Counted from the stretch's first letter, positions 16,292 through 25,865 are shown. The stretch: DNA of 64,000 bases from an uncultured Bacilli bacterium (GCA_934095825.1 CAKOKQ010000005.1:56866-120865), one strand, 5' to 3'. The notes: generated from the letters alone by a model not told the origin. Translations and numbers: made by a program.

Positions 16292-18190
16292 ATGCGAAAA
16301 TTAACCGAACAGGAAATTGTAAGAAGAGATAAATTAAAAGAAATAGCTAAAGTATGTAATCCTTATCCCGATAGTTTTAAGAGAACCCATACATTAAAGG
16401 AAGCTAAAAATTTAAGTGATGGTACAACTGATGTTAGCGTTTGTGGTCGTATTATTTTTATGCGTAAAATGGGTAAATTGTCTTTTGTGCGTATTAGAGA
16501 ATTAGAAAGCGATTTACAATTAGAATTTAGAATTGATGAAGTTGGTGAAGAAAGATATGATTTCTTTAAAAGACTTATTGATTCTGGTGATTTTATTGGT
16601 GCTATGGGTGAAATTTTTACAACCCAAACTGGGGAAAAGACTTTAAGAGTTCATAGTTTTGAATTTTTAGGGAAAGCTTTAAGACCGTTGCCAGAAAAAT
16701 TTCATGGACTTCAAGATACAGAACTTAAATATCGTAGAAGATATGTAGATTTAATTATGAATCAAGATTCGCGTAATGTATTTTTAGGTCGTAGCAAGTT
16801 TTATGCTTTTTTACATCGTTATTTAGGAGAAAATGGCTTTTTAGAAGTTGAAACGCCAATTATGCAAACTGCTGTTAGTGGGGCGGCTGCCAAACCATTC
16901 TTTACCCATCATAATGCTCTAAATTTAGATATGAATTTAAGAATTGCTCCCGAAACTTATTTGAAACAATGTATTGCTGCTGGTTTTGATCGAGTATATG
17001 AAGTAGCTAAGTGCTTCCGTAATGAAGGCATGGATACTGAACATTTACAAGAGTTTACACAAGTTGAATGGTATGTAGCTTATTGGAATTTTGAAGATAC
17101 TATTGTTTTCTTCCAAAACTTTATTAAAAATGCGTTATTAGAACTTACTGGTTCAACCATAATTAATTACCGTGGTAATGAATTAAATTTTGATGGAAAT
17201 TGGGAAAGAATTAATTATATTGACGCTATGAAAGAATTATTAGGTAATGATTTTTTAAATATTACGGACCCAATGGAGTTAAAGGAATTAGTTGTAAGTA
17301 AAAATTTATTTACAATGGCTGATATGGCTGAATATAAGTCTGTAAGTCAGATTATTGATTTTGTTTATAAAAAGAAAATACGCGCTAATATTGTTGGTCC
17401 AACTATTCTTTACAATTATCCTGCGGTTTTAAAACCACTTGCTAGAAGAAATGATGATGATAATAATGCTGTTGATGTTTTCCAAGTAGTTGTTTGTGGA
17501 ACCGAAATTTGTAATGCTTATTCAGAGTTAGTTAATCCTGAAATTCAAAGAGCAAACTTTGAAGAACAAGCTAAAGCTAAGAGTCAAGGCGATGATGAAA
17601 CTATGGAACTTGACGAAGACTTTATGGGAGCAATGGAACAAGGTATGCCACCAATCTCCGGTTTAGGTTTTGGAATCGATCGTTTGATGATGTTAATTTA
17701 TAATCAAGAATCAATTCGTGATGTTGTATTATTCCCAATTATGAAAAAAGAAAATGAAACTTCAACATCTAGTGAAGTTAAAACTACGGTAGCAACTCCA
17801 GTTGAAGAAAAAATCGATTTTTCTAAAGTAGAGATTGAACCATTATTCCAAGATTATGTTGATTTTGATTCGTTTGCAAAATGTGATTTTAGAGCCGTTA
17901 AGGTTAAGAACTGTATAGCTGTACCAAAGAGTAAAAAATTATTACAATTTACTTTAGATGATGGTACTGGCGTTGATAGAACTATTCTTAGTGGTATTCA
18001 TGCTTATTATGAACCAGAAGCTTTAATTGGTAAGACTTTAGTAGCTATTACAAACTTGCCACCAAAAGCAATGATGGGAATCGAGTCTTGTGGAATGTTA
18101 TTGTCAGCAGTTCATCAAGAAGAAGGCGAAGAAAAGTTAAATCTTTTAATGGTAAGTAACAATATTCCTGCAGGGGCTAAATTATATTAA
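16292..18190 (+). CDS. lysS: Lysyl-tRNA synthetase (class II) fused to a C-terminal tRNA-binding domain
   Basis: ~632 residues; usual bacterial LysRS is ~490-500. Residues ~1-490 are a complete class II LysRS: OB-fold anticodon domain (VCGRIIFMRKMGKLSFVRIRE), motif 2 region (FRNEGMDTEHLQEFTQVEWY) and motif 3 (GLGFGIDRLMM). After a Ser/Thr linker, ~510-632 form a Trbp111/MetRS-C-type tRNA-binding domain (DFRAVKVKNC...LLQFTLDDG...ILSGI...GIESCGMLLSA...VPAG-like NIPAGAKLY). The fusion should raise tRNA affinity. ATG 16292 is chosen because AGAAAGAAG is best spaced for it. Terminator follows. Confidence 0.95.
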   Translation: MRKLTEQEIVRRDKLKEIAKVCNPYPDSFKRTHTLKEAKNLSDGTTDVSVCGRIIFMRKMGKLSFVRIRELESDLQLEFRIDEVGEERYDFFKRLIDSGDFIGAMGEIFTTQTGEKTLRVHSFEFLGKALRPLPEKFHGLQDTELKYRRRYVDLIMNQDSRNVFLGRSKFYAFLHRYLGENGFLEVETPIMQTAVSGAAAKPFFTHHNALNLDMNLRIAPETYLKQCIAAGFDRVYEVAKCFRNEGMDTEHLQEFTQVEWYVAYWNFEDTIVFFQNFIKNALLELTGSTIINYRGNELNFDGNWERINYIDAMKELLGNDFLNITDPMELKELVVSKNLFTMADMAEYKSVSQIIDFVYKKKIRANIVGPTILYNYPAVLKPLARRNDDDNNAVDVFQVVVCGTEICNAYSELVNPEIQRANFEEQAKAKSQGDDETMELDEDFMGAMEQGMPPISGLGFGIDRLMMLIYNQESIRDVVLFPIMKKENETSTSSEVKTTVATPVEEKIDFSKVEIEPLFQDYVDFDSFAKCDFRAVKVKNCIAVPKSKKLLQFTLDDGTGVDRTILSGIHAYYEPEALIGKTLVAITNLPPKAMMGIESCGMLLSAVHQEEGEEKLNLLMVSNNIPAGAKLY

Positions 18191-18202
18191 GAAATTTATA
18201 GA

Positions 18203-18231
18203 AAGTCTAAAAGTTTTTAGGCTTTTTTTTT
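18203..18231 (+). terminator. Terminator of lysS
   Basis: AGTCTAAAA pairs with TTTTTAGGCT (one G-U), then a long T-run. Confidence 0.82.
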
Positions 18232-18442
18232 GGCAAAAATACATTTTAAGATGTATTCAATGGTAGATAAAGTAGTTTCAAAGGTAATAAAAGGACAAAA
18301 AATTATAAAGATTTGTTTTAAATAAAAGTAATCTAATTATAGGAAAATTTGGCGATTCAAAATTAATGCTTTTTTCTAAATTGAGATTGAGTAATATAAA
18401 TAAAAGCAATTTCATACTATTTTTTAGAGAGGAATTGATTTT

Positions 18443-19213
18443 ATGAAAATGAGTATACCTTATGAAAAAGAAATTGTCTTTAATACGAAAATTGCTGAAA
18501 TTACTTCCATTTCCTTAGAGTATGAAGCCAATGTCTTAGATGAGGATATTGAAGGAGAATTTATTGTTTCTGGTGATTATAAAATTCATGAATTAAGTGT
18601 TAATAAAGAGCCATTTAAATATCGTATCCCTTTTAGTGTTTCTTTAACTGATGATATAATTAGAGACTCAATTAAATATGACATTAATAACTTTACTTAT
18701 GAAGTTATTGATGATGATACCTTAAAAGTAAACATCGAATTCGGGGTTTCTTATGAAATGGTTAAAGAAAAAGAAGAGGATACTAAAGAAGAATTAATTA
18801 AAGACGCTGTAACTTTTCCAAATAAAGAAGAAGAATTAGAAAAACAAAAAAGAGAAGATGCGGCATCGCGAGAATTAAATAATCTTTTAGACGATATTGA
18901 GTTAAATAATGAGATAAGTAATAATAAAATAAAAGATAATACTAGCATTAAAGATAATGCTGTCGATGTAAAAGTAAAAAATACAACTGAAGAGGCTAAT
19001 AACAATGTTAATAAAGAAGTGGTTTTAAATAATGTAAGTAATGCTTTAAATACTTATGTAACATACCATATTCATATTTTAAATGATGGTGAAGATGTTA
19101 ATAACATTATTAATAAATATAAAGTAACTAAAGAATTAATAGATGAATATAATTCTGGTTTGGAATGGGTTATGGGCGAAAAAGTAATTATTCCAGATTT
19201 GCAAGATGATTAA
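18443..19213 (+). CDS. SpoVID-like spore coat morphogenesis protein (SPOCS domain + LysM)
   Basis: 256 residues. Residues ~1-110 resemble the SPOCS domain (IPYEKEIVFNTKIAEITSIS...GEFIVSGDYKIHE...YRIPFSVSLTDDI). The middle is a charged linker (~115-205). Residues ~210-254 form a LysM (YHIHILNDGEDVNNIINKYKVT...EYN...VMGEKVIIP). SpoVID of B. subtilis has this order and drives encasement of the spore by coat proteins; this one is less than half as long, mainly in the linker. The next gene is YsxE-like, the same neighbour as in B. subtilis, which strengthens the call. GAGAGGAATTG precedes the ATG. Confidence 0.8.
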   Translation: MKMSIPYEKEIVFNTKIAEITSISLEYEANVLDEDIEGEFIVSGDYKIHELSVNKEPFKYRIPFSVSLTDDIIRDSIKYDINNFTYEVIDDDTLKVNIEFGVSYEMVKEKEEDTKEELIKDAVTFPNKEEELEKQKREDAASRELNNLLDDIELNNEISNNKIKDNTSIKDNAVDVKVKNTTEEANNNVNKEVVLNNVSNALNTYVTYHIHILNDGEDVNNIINKYKVTKELIDEYNSGLEWVMGEKVIIPDLQDD

Positions 19214-19268
19214 TGATAATAATAAAAGCTAAAAAAATAAATAAAATAAGAAAACTAAAGTAATAGAA

Positions 19269-20165
19269 ATGAATAATGAAATAAAAAGAATAATAGAAAA
19301 GTATAAACCTTTAAAATATACTATTAAGGGAAAAACAGTTAATCTTTTTAGTACGGCTGGTGATTATGTTGTTAAGCCAACTAAAAAGAATATTAAAGAA
19401 TTATTTAATTATTTGAGTTCGAGAAATTTTACTAGCTTTCCAAAGATTGTTGAACAAAATGACGATTATATTACTTATGAATATGTTGAAAGTTTAGATA
19501 CACCTAAGGAACAGCAACTTTTAGATTTAGTCTTGGTGGTAAGTAAATTACATAATAAAACAGCTTATTTTAAAGAAGTGACAGAAGACAAATATACAGA
19601 AATTTATGATAATATTAAAAGCAATATTTTGTTTTTAAAAGATTATTATAGCAAGATGTATGATGAGGCTTTTACTGAAATTTATAGTAGTCCTTCTAAT
19701 TATTATTTCCTTTTAAATTATAGTTTAATAAATAATGATTTAACATTTGTAGAAAATGAACTTGATGAATGGTTTAATTTAGTAAAGGAAGCTAATAAAC
19801 AAAGGGTCTGCCTTGTTCATAATAATTTATCTTTAGACCATTTTGTTAAAGGAATGGATAGCTATTTATTAAGCTGGGATAAATATAGTTTTGATACACC
19901 GGTAATTGATATTGTTAATCTTTATAAAAATGAATATTTAACTTGTGATTTTAGTGGCATTTTAAAAGAGTATTTAAAGAATTTTAAATTAAGTAAAGAT
20001 GAAGAAAAATTATTATTTATTTTGTTATCGTTACCTGATGAAATTCATAAAGAAATGAGTGAATTTAATAATACTTGCAATGTTGTCTTGGTTGTTGATT
20101 ATATTAAAAGAACTGAAAAGTTAATAAGGCCATATTATACGGAAAAGAAGAAAGAAGAGAATTGA
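19269..20165 (+). CDS. ysxE: YsxE/CotS-like spore coat protein (kinase-like fold)
   Basis: 298 residues of aminoglycoside-phosphotransferase-like fold. YVVKPTKKN holds the position of the nucleotide-binding Lys, and LVHNNLSLDHFV stands where active kinases have HGDLHPEN, so the catalytic Asp is replaced by Asn. SWDKYSFDTPVIDI corresponds to the DFD-type metal site. This degenerate state and the position just after a spoVID-like gene match YsxE, a coat-associated protein of Bacilli. Probably a scaffold rather than an enzyme. No clear Shine-Dalgarno is visible before the ATG. Confidence 0.78.
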   Translation: MNNEIKRIIEKYKPLKYTIKGKTVNLFSTAGDYVVKPTKKNIKELFNYLSSRNFTSFPKIVEQNDDYITYEYVESLDTPKEQQLLDLVLVVSKLHNKTAYFKEVTEDKYTEIYDNIKSNILFLKDYYSKMYDEAFTEIYSSPSNYYFLLNYSLINNDLTFVENELDEWFNLVKEANKQRVCLVHNNLSLDHFVKGMDSYLLSWDKYSFDTPVIDIVNLYKNEYLTCDFSGILKEYLKNFKLSKDEEKLLFILLSLPDEIHKEMSEFNNTCNVVLVVDYIKRTEKLIRPYYTEKKKEEN

Positions 20166-20306
20166 TACTTCAATTAAAAGAATAAAGATATTAAATCTTA
20201 AGGGTAAAATTAAAGTTATAAGGGTTTGGTAAAAAATAAGGATGGAAAGTCCAATTATAGCTAAAATAGTAAAAAAATTGGGGATTCTTGGTCGATTATT
20301 ACACAT
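20121..20306 (-). CDS. Small two-helix membrane protein, unknown
   Basis: 61 residues with two hydrophobic helices (~10-30 and ~36-56), a basic N-terminus and no other motif. AGGTG lies 5 bases before ATG 20306, a good ribosome site, though this sequence is also the arm of the ysxE terminator. Its 3' end overlaps the ysxE 3' end by 45 bases on the opposite strand. No clear promoter was found upstream. Plausible but not certain. Confidence 0.42.
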   Translation of the reverse strand: MCNNRPRIPNFFTILAIIGLSILIFYQTLITLILPLRFNIFILLIEVSILFFLLFRIIWPY

Positions 20307-20310
20307 ATAT

Positions 20311-20356
20311 AACACCTATTTTATTATATGAAAAATATAATAAAGGGTGTTTTTTC
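20311..20356 (+). terminator. Terminator of the spoVID-ysxE unit
   Basis: Long stem: AACACC (20311-20316) with GGTGTT, extended by TTTATTATA / TATAATAAA, followed by T. Confidence 0.82.
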
Positions 20357-20501
20357 TTTGGCAGAATTTGAATTAGTTTAACCTTAAGAAATTTGATGAA
20401 ATAGATTACCTTAAGAATTCTTATTGATTTGATTAAGTCTAAAATATTTTTAAAAGTAGTCTTATATTGTCTAATTGTTTACATAGAAAAAATTATAGCT
20501 A

Positions 20502-20530
20502 TTTAAAAATGGGCAATAGTCTGTTATAAT
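20502..20530 (+). promoter_or_regulatory. Promoter of the glucosaminidase operon
   Basis: Extended -10 TGT-TATAAT (20525-20530) with TTTAAA 17 bp upstream (20502-20507). AGGTGA follows ahead of GTG 20557. Confidence 0.6.
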
Positions 20531-20556
20531 TAAGAAGATAAAAGTAGGTGATAACA

Positions 20557-22398
20557 GTGCGTAAGAATAAAATGGGGAAATTTATTAGTGGTATTTTAAT
20601 TATTGGTATTCTAACTAATTATTTTTTCTGTGATATTAAACAAGTTAATGCTAAGACTAATTATAAAGCTTATACTACTACAGATGTTAATTTTCGTCGC
20701 GAGCCAAATACGAATGATAATACTAGCGATGGTAATATAAATATTATTACAAGTATTGATGCCAATAGTATTGTTACTGTCATCAGTGATGACATTGCTA
20801 GTTATACCAATTGTCGTTCTGGGTGGAAACAAATTGTTTATAATGATACTAAAGGTTATATTTGTTCTGGTTATTTAAGTGAAAAACCACTTGAAGAAAA
20901 ATATGATCGACCATGGAATACACCAAAAAAAGCCATCATGGGTGGAGCCAAATGGATTGCTTCGGGTTATATTTCTCGTGGACAGTTTACTTCTTATTTG
21001 AAAAAGTTTAATGTTAATCCGAAGGCGGACAGTTCTATGTATAATCATCAATACCAAACTAATATTGCTGCTCCATCTAGTGAGTCAGTTACAACTTATA
21101 ATGCTTATAAAAAACAAGGATTTTTAGATTTACAATTTACTTTTAATATACCAATTTTTAATAATATGGCTGATAAATATGATCGTTATGTTGGTTATGA
21201 TAATTTAGGCACTAAAAGGCCAATTAAAAACTTAGTTGATAATATAGAAGCTTTAGATACGGTTGTTGACCAAGAGTTTGAAAATAAATTAAACAACGAG
21301 GAATTTCCAGAAAGTTATAAACGCATTTTAAGATACTTACATAGTATTCATCCAAACTGGCAATTTAAAGGCATGCAAACAGGTGAAGATTTTAGTTATG
21401 CTGTTGATCGTGAAAAGTGGATTGGGGCCATTGACATGAGTGATTATTATGATGAGTCTAGGGTAGTAGTTGAAGGAAGTAGATGGTATGTTCCAACAAG
21501 TGCTGCGACAGCTTACTATATGGATCCCCGTAATTTCTTAACAGAAAAATATATCTTTCAATTTGAAGCTTTAAATTATGATGAAAAGTATACTGAGGAT
21601 TTAGTGCAAGGGGTTTTAAATAATACTTTTATGAAAGCTGATAGTCTTGTTGATAAACAAAGTTATAAGAGTATTTTTGTTGAGGCAGGTAAAACTTATG
21701 ATATGTCGCCTTTATACTTAGCCTCACTTGCTCGTCAAGAATTAGGGACCAAAGGAAGCATTGCAAGTACGGGGGAAAAGTTTACTTATAATGGTAATGA
21801 GTATCAAGGAATTTATAACTTCTTTAATATTGGAGCCAACACTGGTGTTTATGATGGATTAATGTATGCAACAGGTGGTTACTGTAAAATTTGTGGTGAC
21901 TATGTTGCTCCAGTTACTCCTGATAATTCTAACAACAATAATGAAAATAACAATGATAATAATAATGGTGGTAATGATAATAAACCAAGTGATGAGATTA
22001 TTGTTGTTCCAAGTAGTAAAACGATAATTGATAATCTCGGTCTTAAAGAATATGGTGCGTATTTAAAAGGATTCAATATTGGTGAGGCAATTAGTGCATT
22101 AAAAGCTAAAGAACTAAGCGTTACTTATAGCAGTGATAATCTAATTGCCACGGGAACTAAGATAACATTTAATGATGGCAAGAGTTATACTGCTATAGTT
22201 TACGGGGATTTGACAGGTGATGGTCTAGTAAATTCAGCTGATTTGCTTCGTTTACGCCAATATTTGTTAAGCACTAAAGATTTAAGTGGGGCTTATAAAG
22301 AAGCAGCTGATTTAACTAGTGATGGTCAAATAAATTCAGCCGACTTACTTAAATTAAGACAATATTTACTAGGTCAAACTAATATAAATCAATTATAG
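20557..22398 (+). CDS. Secreted N-acetylglucosaminidase with SH3b and dockerin-like repeats
   Basis: ~613 residues. Signal peptide ~1-32 (IIGILTNYFFCDIKQVNA). SH3b-type domain at ~35-110 (VNFRREPNT...GYICSGYL). Glucosaminidase domain ~250-450 (LHSIHPNWQFKGMQTGEDF...LASLARQELG...YNFFNIGAN), which cleaves peptidoglycan glycan strands. An Asn-rich linker follows, then two dockerin-type calcium-binding repeats (GDLTGDGLVNSADLLRLRQYL and a second, DLTSDGQINSADLLKLRQYL). GTG 20557 is spaced correctly from AGGTGA; GTG 20548 lies inside it. First gene of a likely wall-related run with the 22458, 23916 and 25119 genes. Dockerins bind cohesins, so it may be held on a surface partner. Confidence 0.88.
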   Translation: MRKNKMGKFISGILIIGILTNYFFCDIKQVNAKTNYKAYTTTDVNFRREPNTNDNTSDGNINIITSIDANSIVTVISDDIASYTNCRSGWKQIVYNDTKGYICSGYLSEKPLEEKYDRPWNTPKKAIMGGAKWIASGYISRGQFTSYLKKFNVNPKADSSMYNHQYQTNIAAPSSESVTTYNAYKKQGFLDLQFTFNIPIFNNMADKYDRYVGYDNLGTKRPIKNLVDNIEALDTVVDQEFENKLNNEEFPESYKRILRYLHSIHPNWQFKGMQTGEDFSYAVDREKWIGAIDMSDYYDESRVVVEGSRWYVPTSAATAYYMDPRNFLTEKYIFQFEALNYDEKYTEDLVQGVLNNTFMKADSLVDKQSYKSIFVEAGKTYDMSPLYLASLARQELGTKGSIASTGEKFTYNGNEYQGIYNFFNIGANTGVYDGLMYATGGYCKICGDYVAPVTPDNSNNNNENNNDNNNGGNDNKPSDEIIVVPSSKTIIDNLGLKEYGAYLKGFNIGEAISALKAKELSVTYSSDNLIATGTKITFNDGKSYTAIVYGDLTGDGLVNSADLLRLRQYLLSTKDLSGAYKEAADLTSDGQINSADLLKLRQYLLGQTNINQL

Positions 22399-22457
22399 AA
22401 ATATAAATAGAAAGGATTATTTAGATAAGAAAGTAAAATTCTAAATAAAAGAAAATT

Positions 22458-23906
22458 ATGAAAAAGAACTATTGTTTATATACTTTAGCCTTATTGGGAG
22501 TTGGGATGGCCACAATTAATGCTGCCCCTTCTTATAATTTTAAGGTCTCAAGTGGGGCAATTACAAATGGCAACAAAGTAACAGCTTCTGTTACGGTAAG
22601 TGGCGCTGCTAGTTGGCAAATAAAAATTTTGAGTTCTGGAAATACGGAAGGCTGTTCAAGAAACTGGGCTGATGCGACAAGTGATGCTAAAAACACAACT
22701 AAAACTTTTTCAACTACATGTAAAGCAAGTAGTACGGGGGTAATTAGTTTTCGTTTAGAAGGTAATATCACAGATGAAGCTGGAAATACTGTTAATTTGG
22801 GTGGAACTAAGACAGTAACAGTCAAAGAAAAAGCCCCTGATTCCAAAATTAATACTTTAAGTAGCTTGAAAGTTGATGGCTTCTCGTTATCACCTCAATT
22901 TGATAGTGATGTTTTAGAATATTCTGTAGTGGTGCCACCAAATACAACTAAGATTAATATTAGTGCAACTAGAAAAGATGCTACTTCAACTGTAAGTGGA
23001 ACAGGGGAGTTTGAAGTTACAGAAGGAGATAATCAGTTTAAGGTCGATGTTAAAGCACAAAATGGTGATTTACGAACATATACAATTAATGTTTCAGTAA
23101 CAGATGAAAATCCAATAAAAGTCAGTGTTGATAATGAAGATTATACAATTTTAAAAACTTCTAGAAATTTAGAAATACCATCTCTTTATAGTGAAACTAC
23201 TTGTGATATAGATGGAGCTAGCATTCCTTGCTTTGTAAATGAAAATACTAATATTACTTTGGTGGCTTTAAAAAATAGTTATGGTGTAACTAACTTCTTT
23301 ATTTATGAAAACGGTAAGTATACTAAATATTATGAATTAGTTAGTGATAATTTAATTGTTATGCCAACTAATAATGCTTTAAATGTAAAAGGATATGTTT
23401 TAAAAGAAATAGCGATTAATGATAATAAAGTGAAGGCTTATCAGTATAAAAAAGTAGATAATGATTTCTTTGTTTTTGAAGGTAGAAACTTAGAGGATAA
23501 TTCTATTCATACTTATCTTTATAACCAAAAAGATAATACTTATATTTTATTTGATAATGACTTATATAATTCTTTATATAAAGATTATATGTTCTTTCTA
23601 TATGCTTTAGGTGGTAGTGCTGGTATCATATTTTTAAGTTTAATAATTATTATGATTATATCTAGTAAAAATCGTAAGGCTCGTAAACTTGCTCTTAGCT
23701 TGGAAGAAAAAATTAAACATAAGGATAAAGAAATTGAGAAAATAAAAAAAATATATTATAATAATAAGCATAAAAAAAGCAAAAAGAATAATAAAAATAA
23801 TATTAATGGGGAAACTAGTACAGTAAAAATAGATAATTCTTTACAAACTAATAGAGAAGAAGATTCTGATGATACTACAGAAGTTTATAATATCTTAAAA
23901 GACTAG
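22458..23906 (+). CDS. Surface protein with cadherin-like domain and C-terminal membrane anchor
   Basis: 482 residues. Signal peptide ~1-22 (LGVGMATINAAP). Beta-rich domain ~23-125 (FKVSSGAITNGNKVTASVTVSGAASW). Cadherin-like beta-sandwich ~130-215 (LSSLKVDGFSLSPQFDSDVLEYSVVV...YTINVSV). A further domain follows to ~370, a membrane helix at ~377-400, and a basic then acidic cytoplasmic tail. It faces outward, 60 bp after the dockerin-bearing glucosaminidase. The N-terminal domain has the look of the cohesin-like modules often joined to such sandwiches, so a receptor for the dockerin is a reasonable guess. Confidence 0.78.
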   Translation: MKKNYCLYTLALLGVGMATINAAPSYNFKVSSGAITNGNKVTASVTVSGAASWQIKILSSGNTEGCSRNWADATSDAKNTTKTFSTTCKASSTGVISFRLEGNITDEAGNTVNLGGTKTVTVKEKAPDSKINTLSSLKVDGFSLSPQFDSDVLEYSVVVPPNTTKINISATRKDATSTVSGTGEFEVTEGDNQFKVDVKAQNGDLRTYTINVSVTDENPIKVSVDNEDYTILKTSRNLEIPSLYSETTCDIDGASIPCFVNENTNITLVALKNSYGVTNFFIYENGKYTKYYELVSDNLIVMPTNNALNVKGYVLKEIAINDNKVKAYQYKKVDNDFFVFEGRNLEDNSIHTYLYNQKDNTYILFDNDLYNSLYKDYMFFLYALGGSAGIIFLSLIIIMIISSKNRKARKLALSLEEKIKHKDKEIEKIKKIYYNNKHKKSKKNNKNNINGETSTVKIDNSLQTNREEDSDDTTEVYNILKD

Positions 23907-23915
23907 GGGGATTTT

Positions 23916-25058
23916 ATGGAGTTAGTTGTTAATGGACATAATGTATTTTTAATTATTTTAGTAACCTTTATTTGTAGTCTTATTTTATTGCCAGTCATGA
24001 TTAAAGTGGCTATTCATGTGCGAGCAATGGATTATCCGGATGGGATTAGAAAATTTCAAGCAAAACCAATGCCAAGATTAGGCGGAATAGCTATTTTTCT
24101 ATCTTTTATGGTTGGATACATGCTGTTTGCCAGAGAGAGCGTGATGATGTTATCAATTTTGATGGCTTCATTCTTATTGGTACTAGTTGGGTTTGTGGAT
24201 TCTATAAATCCTGTTAAAGCTAGGTATCAGTTACTTACTCATTTCATTGCTGCCTTTACGGTGTCAGTTTATGGCGGATTAGTATTAAATAATGTTTCAA
24301 TTTTAGGACTTAATTTAACTTTTCCGTATCCACTTAATTATTTGATTACAATTATCTTTTTAATAGCATTTATTAATATGGTCAATTTAATTGATGGACT
24401 TGATGGGTTAGCTGGCGGTGTTTGTTCGATATATTTTGCTACCATTGCAATAATCGGTTTAGTTGTTACTCAGATGGAAGGTTTAGATGTCATTCTGGCT
24501 TTAATTATGTTTGGAGCTACTTTAGGATTTTTAGTCTATAATTTTCCGCCAGCTAAGACCTATATGGGTAATTGCGGTAGTGATTTTTTAGGATTTATTG
24601 TTGGTGTTATTGCTCTTTTAGGTTTTAAAGCTACAACATTAACTAGTATTGTTATTCCTATATTAATAATGGCTATTCCAATATTTGATACTTTATTTGC
24701 TATTTTAAGAAGAGCTATATCTCATAAAGGTATATTTACTCCCGACCATGATCATTTGCACCATCAATTATTAAAACTTAAATTTTCGCCGCGAACTTCT
24801 ATTTTAATAATTTACGGAATTACAATTATGTTCAGTGCTGTTTCAATATTCTTTGTGTTAGGGGACCAGAAAATTGCAATGGCTATTTATGTTATCTTAA
24901 TGTTAATTTTAGTGTTTATCGTGATGAAAACCGATATTTTATTTAAACATAAAAAGACCAAAGAAAAAGAATTAGCAGAAATAAAAATAAATGTTGCCAA
25001 AGCTCAAAAAGTTATGAGAGAAAAAAGTAAACTAAAAAAGAAGAAAAAAAATCGTTAA
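23916..25058 (+). CDS. Undecaprenyl-phosphate N-acetylglucosaminyl 1-phosphate transferase (TagO/WecA type)
   Basis: 380 residues, about ten membrane helices, MraY/WecA superfamily. It links GlcNAc-1-phosphate to undecaprenyl phosphate to start teichoic-acid or surface-glycan synthesis. Signatures: MDYPDGIRKFQAKPMPRLGG near the N-terminus, the catalytic NLIDGLDGLAGG (~156-167), MGNCGSDFLGF, and the cytoplasmic DHDHLHHQLL (~285) typical of WecA/TagO and not of MraY. GGGGG precedes ATG 23916, 9 bp after the 22458 gene, so it is cotranscribed. The basic C-terminus is lysine-rich. Confidence 0.92.
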   Translation: MELVVNGHNVFLIILVTFICSLILLPVMIKVAIHVRAMDYPDGIRKFQAKPMPRLGGIAIFLSFMVGYMLFARESVMMLSILMASFLLVLVGFVDSINPVKARYQLLTHFIAAFTVSVYGGLVLNNVSILGLNLTFPYPLNYLITIIFLIAFINMVNLIDGLDGLAGGVCSIYFATIAIIGLVVTQMEGLDVILALIMFGATLGFLVYNFPPAKTYMGNCGSDFLGFIVGVIALLGFKATTLTSIVIPILIMAIPIFDTLFAILRRAISHKGIFTPDHDHLHHQLLKLKFSPRTSILIIYGITIMFSAVSIFFVLGDQKIAMAIYVILMLILVFIVMKTDILFKHKKTKEKELAEIKINVAKAQKVMREKSKLKKKKKNR

Positions 25059-25118
25059 ACTTCTACTTCGGTGGAGTTTTTCTTTTTCATTTATGATATA
25101 ATTTTCTAAGTGATAGAT

Positions 25119-25595
25119 ATGAAAGAAAAATTAAAAGAAGTATTACCTTATATAATTATTTTAGTAGCCGTTATTTTATTTAGGACTTTTATTGCTACGC
25201 CTGTCATAGTTAATGGACCATCTATGCAAGAAACTTTGCATACGAATGATATTTTGATTTTAAGAAGGACTGATAAGATTAATCGTTATGATATTGTTGT
25301 GGCTAGTCATAATGGGGATAAATTGATTAAGCGGGTAATGGGTGTTCCTGGTGATAAAATAAAGTGCGTTAGCGGCATCATTTATGTTAATAACGAAGAA
25401 GTATCTAATTATGGATATGGAACATCATTTGATTTTCAGCAAGTTATATTGGGAGATGATGAGTATTTCTTAATTGGTGATAATAGAGAAGATTCTTTAG
25501 ATAGTAGGTATTTTGGACCCGTAAATAAGAGTGATATTAGTGGGGTTGCTGATTTTAGAATTTTCCCTTTTACGAAAATTGGTAAATTATCTTGA
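25119..25595 (+). CDS. Signal peptidase I
   Basis: ~158 residues. One N-terminal membrane helix (~8-28), catalytic Ser in NGPSMQETL (~residue 38), catalytic Lys in LIKRVMGVPGDKI (~75), and the C-terminal box IGDNREDSLDSRYFG. It removes signal peptides at the outer membrane face. It is the bacterial (P-type) Ser-Lys enzyme, not the archaeal-type SipW that usually processes TasA-like proteins. ATG 25119 is preferred over GTG 25110. Confidence 0.92.
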   Translation: MKEKLKEVLPYIIILVAVILFRTFIATPVIVNGPSMQETLHTNDILILRRTDKINRYDIVVASHNGDKLIKRVMGVPGDKIKCVSGIIYVNNEEVSNYGYGTSFDFQQVILGDDEYFLIGDNREDSLDSRYFGPVNKSDISGVADFRIFPFTKIGKLS

Positions 25596-25614
25596 AATGA
25601 TTAATTAAAAAGTT

Positions 25615-25650
25615 AAGCCTCATTTAACAATTTTGCTAAATGAGGCTTTT
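25615..25650 (+). terminator. Terminator of the wall-gene run
   Basis: AAGCCTCATTTA pairs perfectly with TAAATGAGGCTT, then T. Confidence 0.9.
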
Positions 25651-25865
25651 ACTTGTTTTTCCTTTTATAACAAATTATCTAATTATTTTTTCTTCTTTTA
25701 ACTCGAAGTTTAAATTGTAAGGTATAAATTATTATCATTGCGAAAAGTTGTAAATTATTAGTTTTAATCCTAAGTAATATTTACTTTTTAAAACCATTTG
25801 GAAAAACAAGATTAGGGCTTAAAAGTGCATTTTAATTTACCTTAAGTCTGCTTAAGACCCTAAAA

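Noticed and set aside
22532..22846. 104-residue frame opposite the cadherin-like gene
   Set aside because: Composition mirrors the coding strand; no start context.
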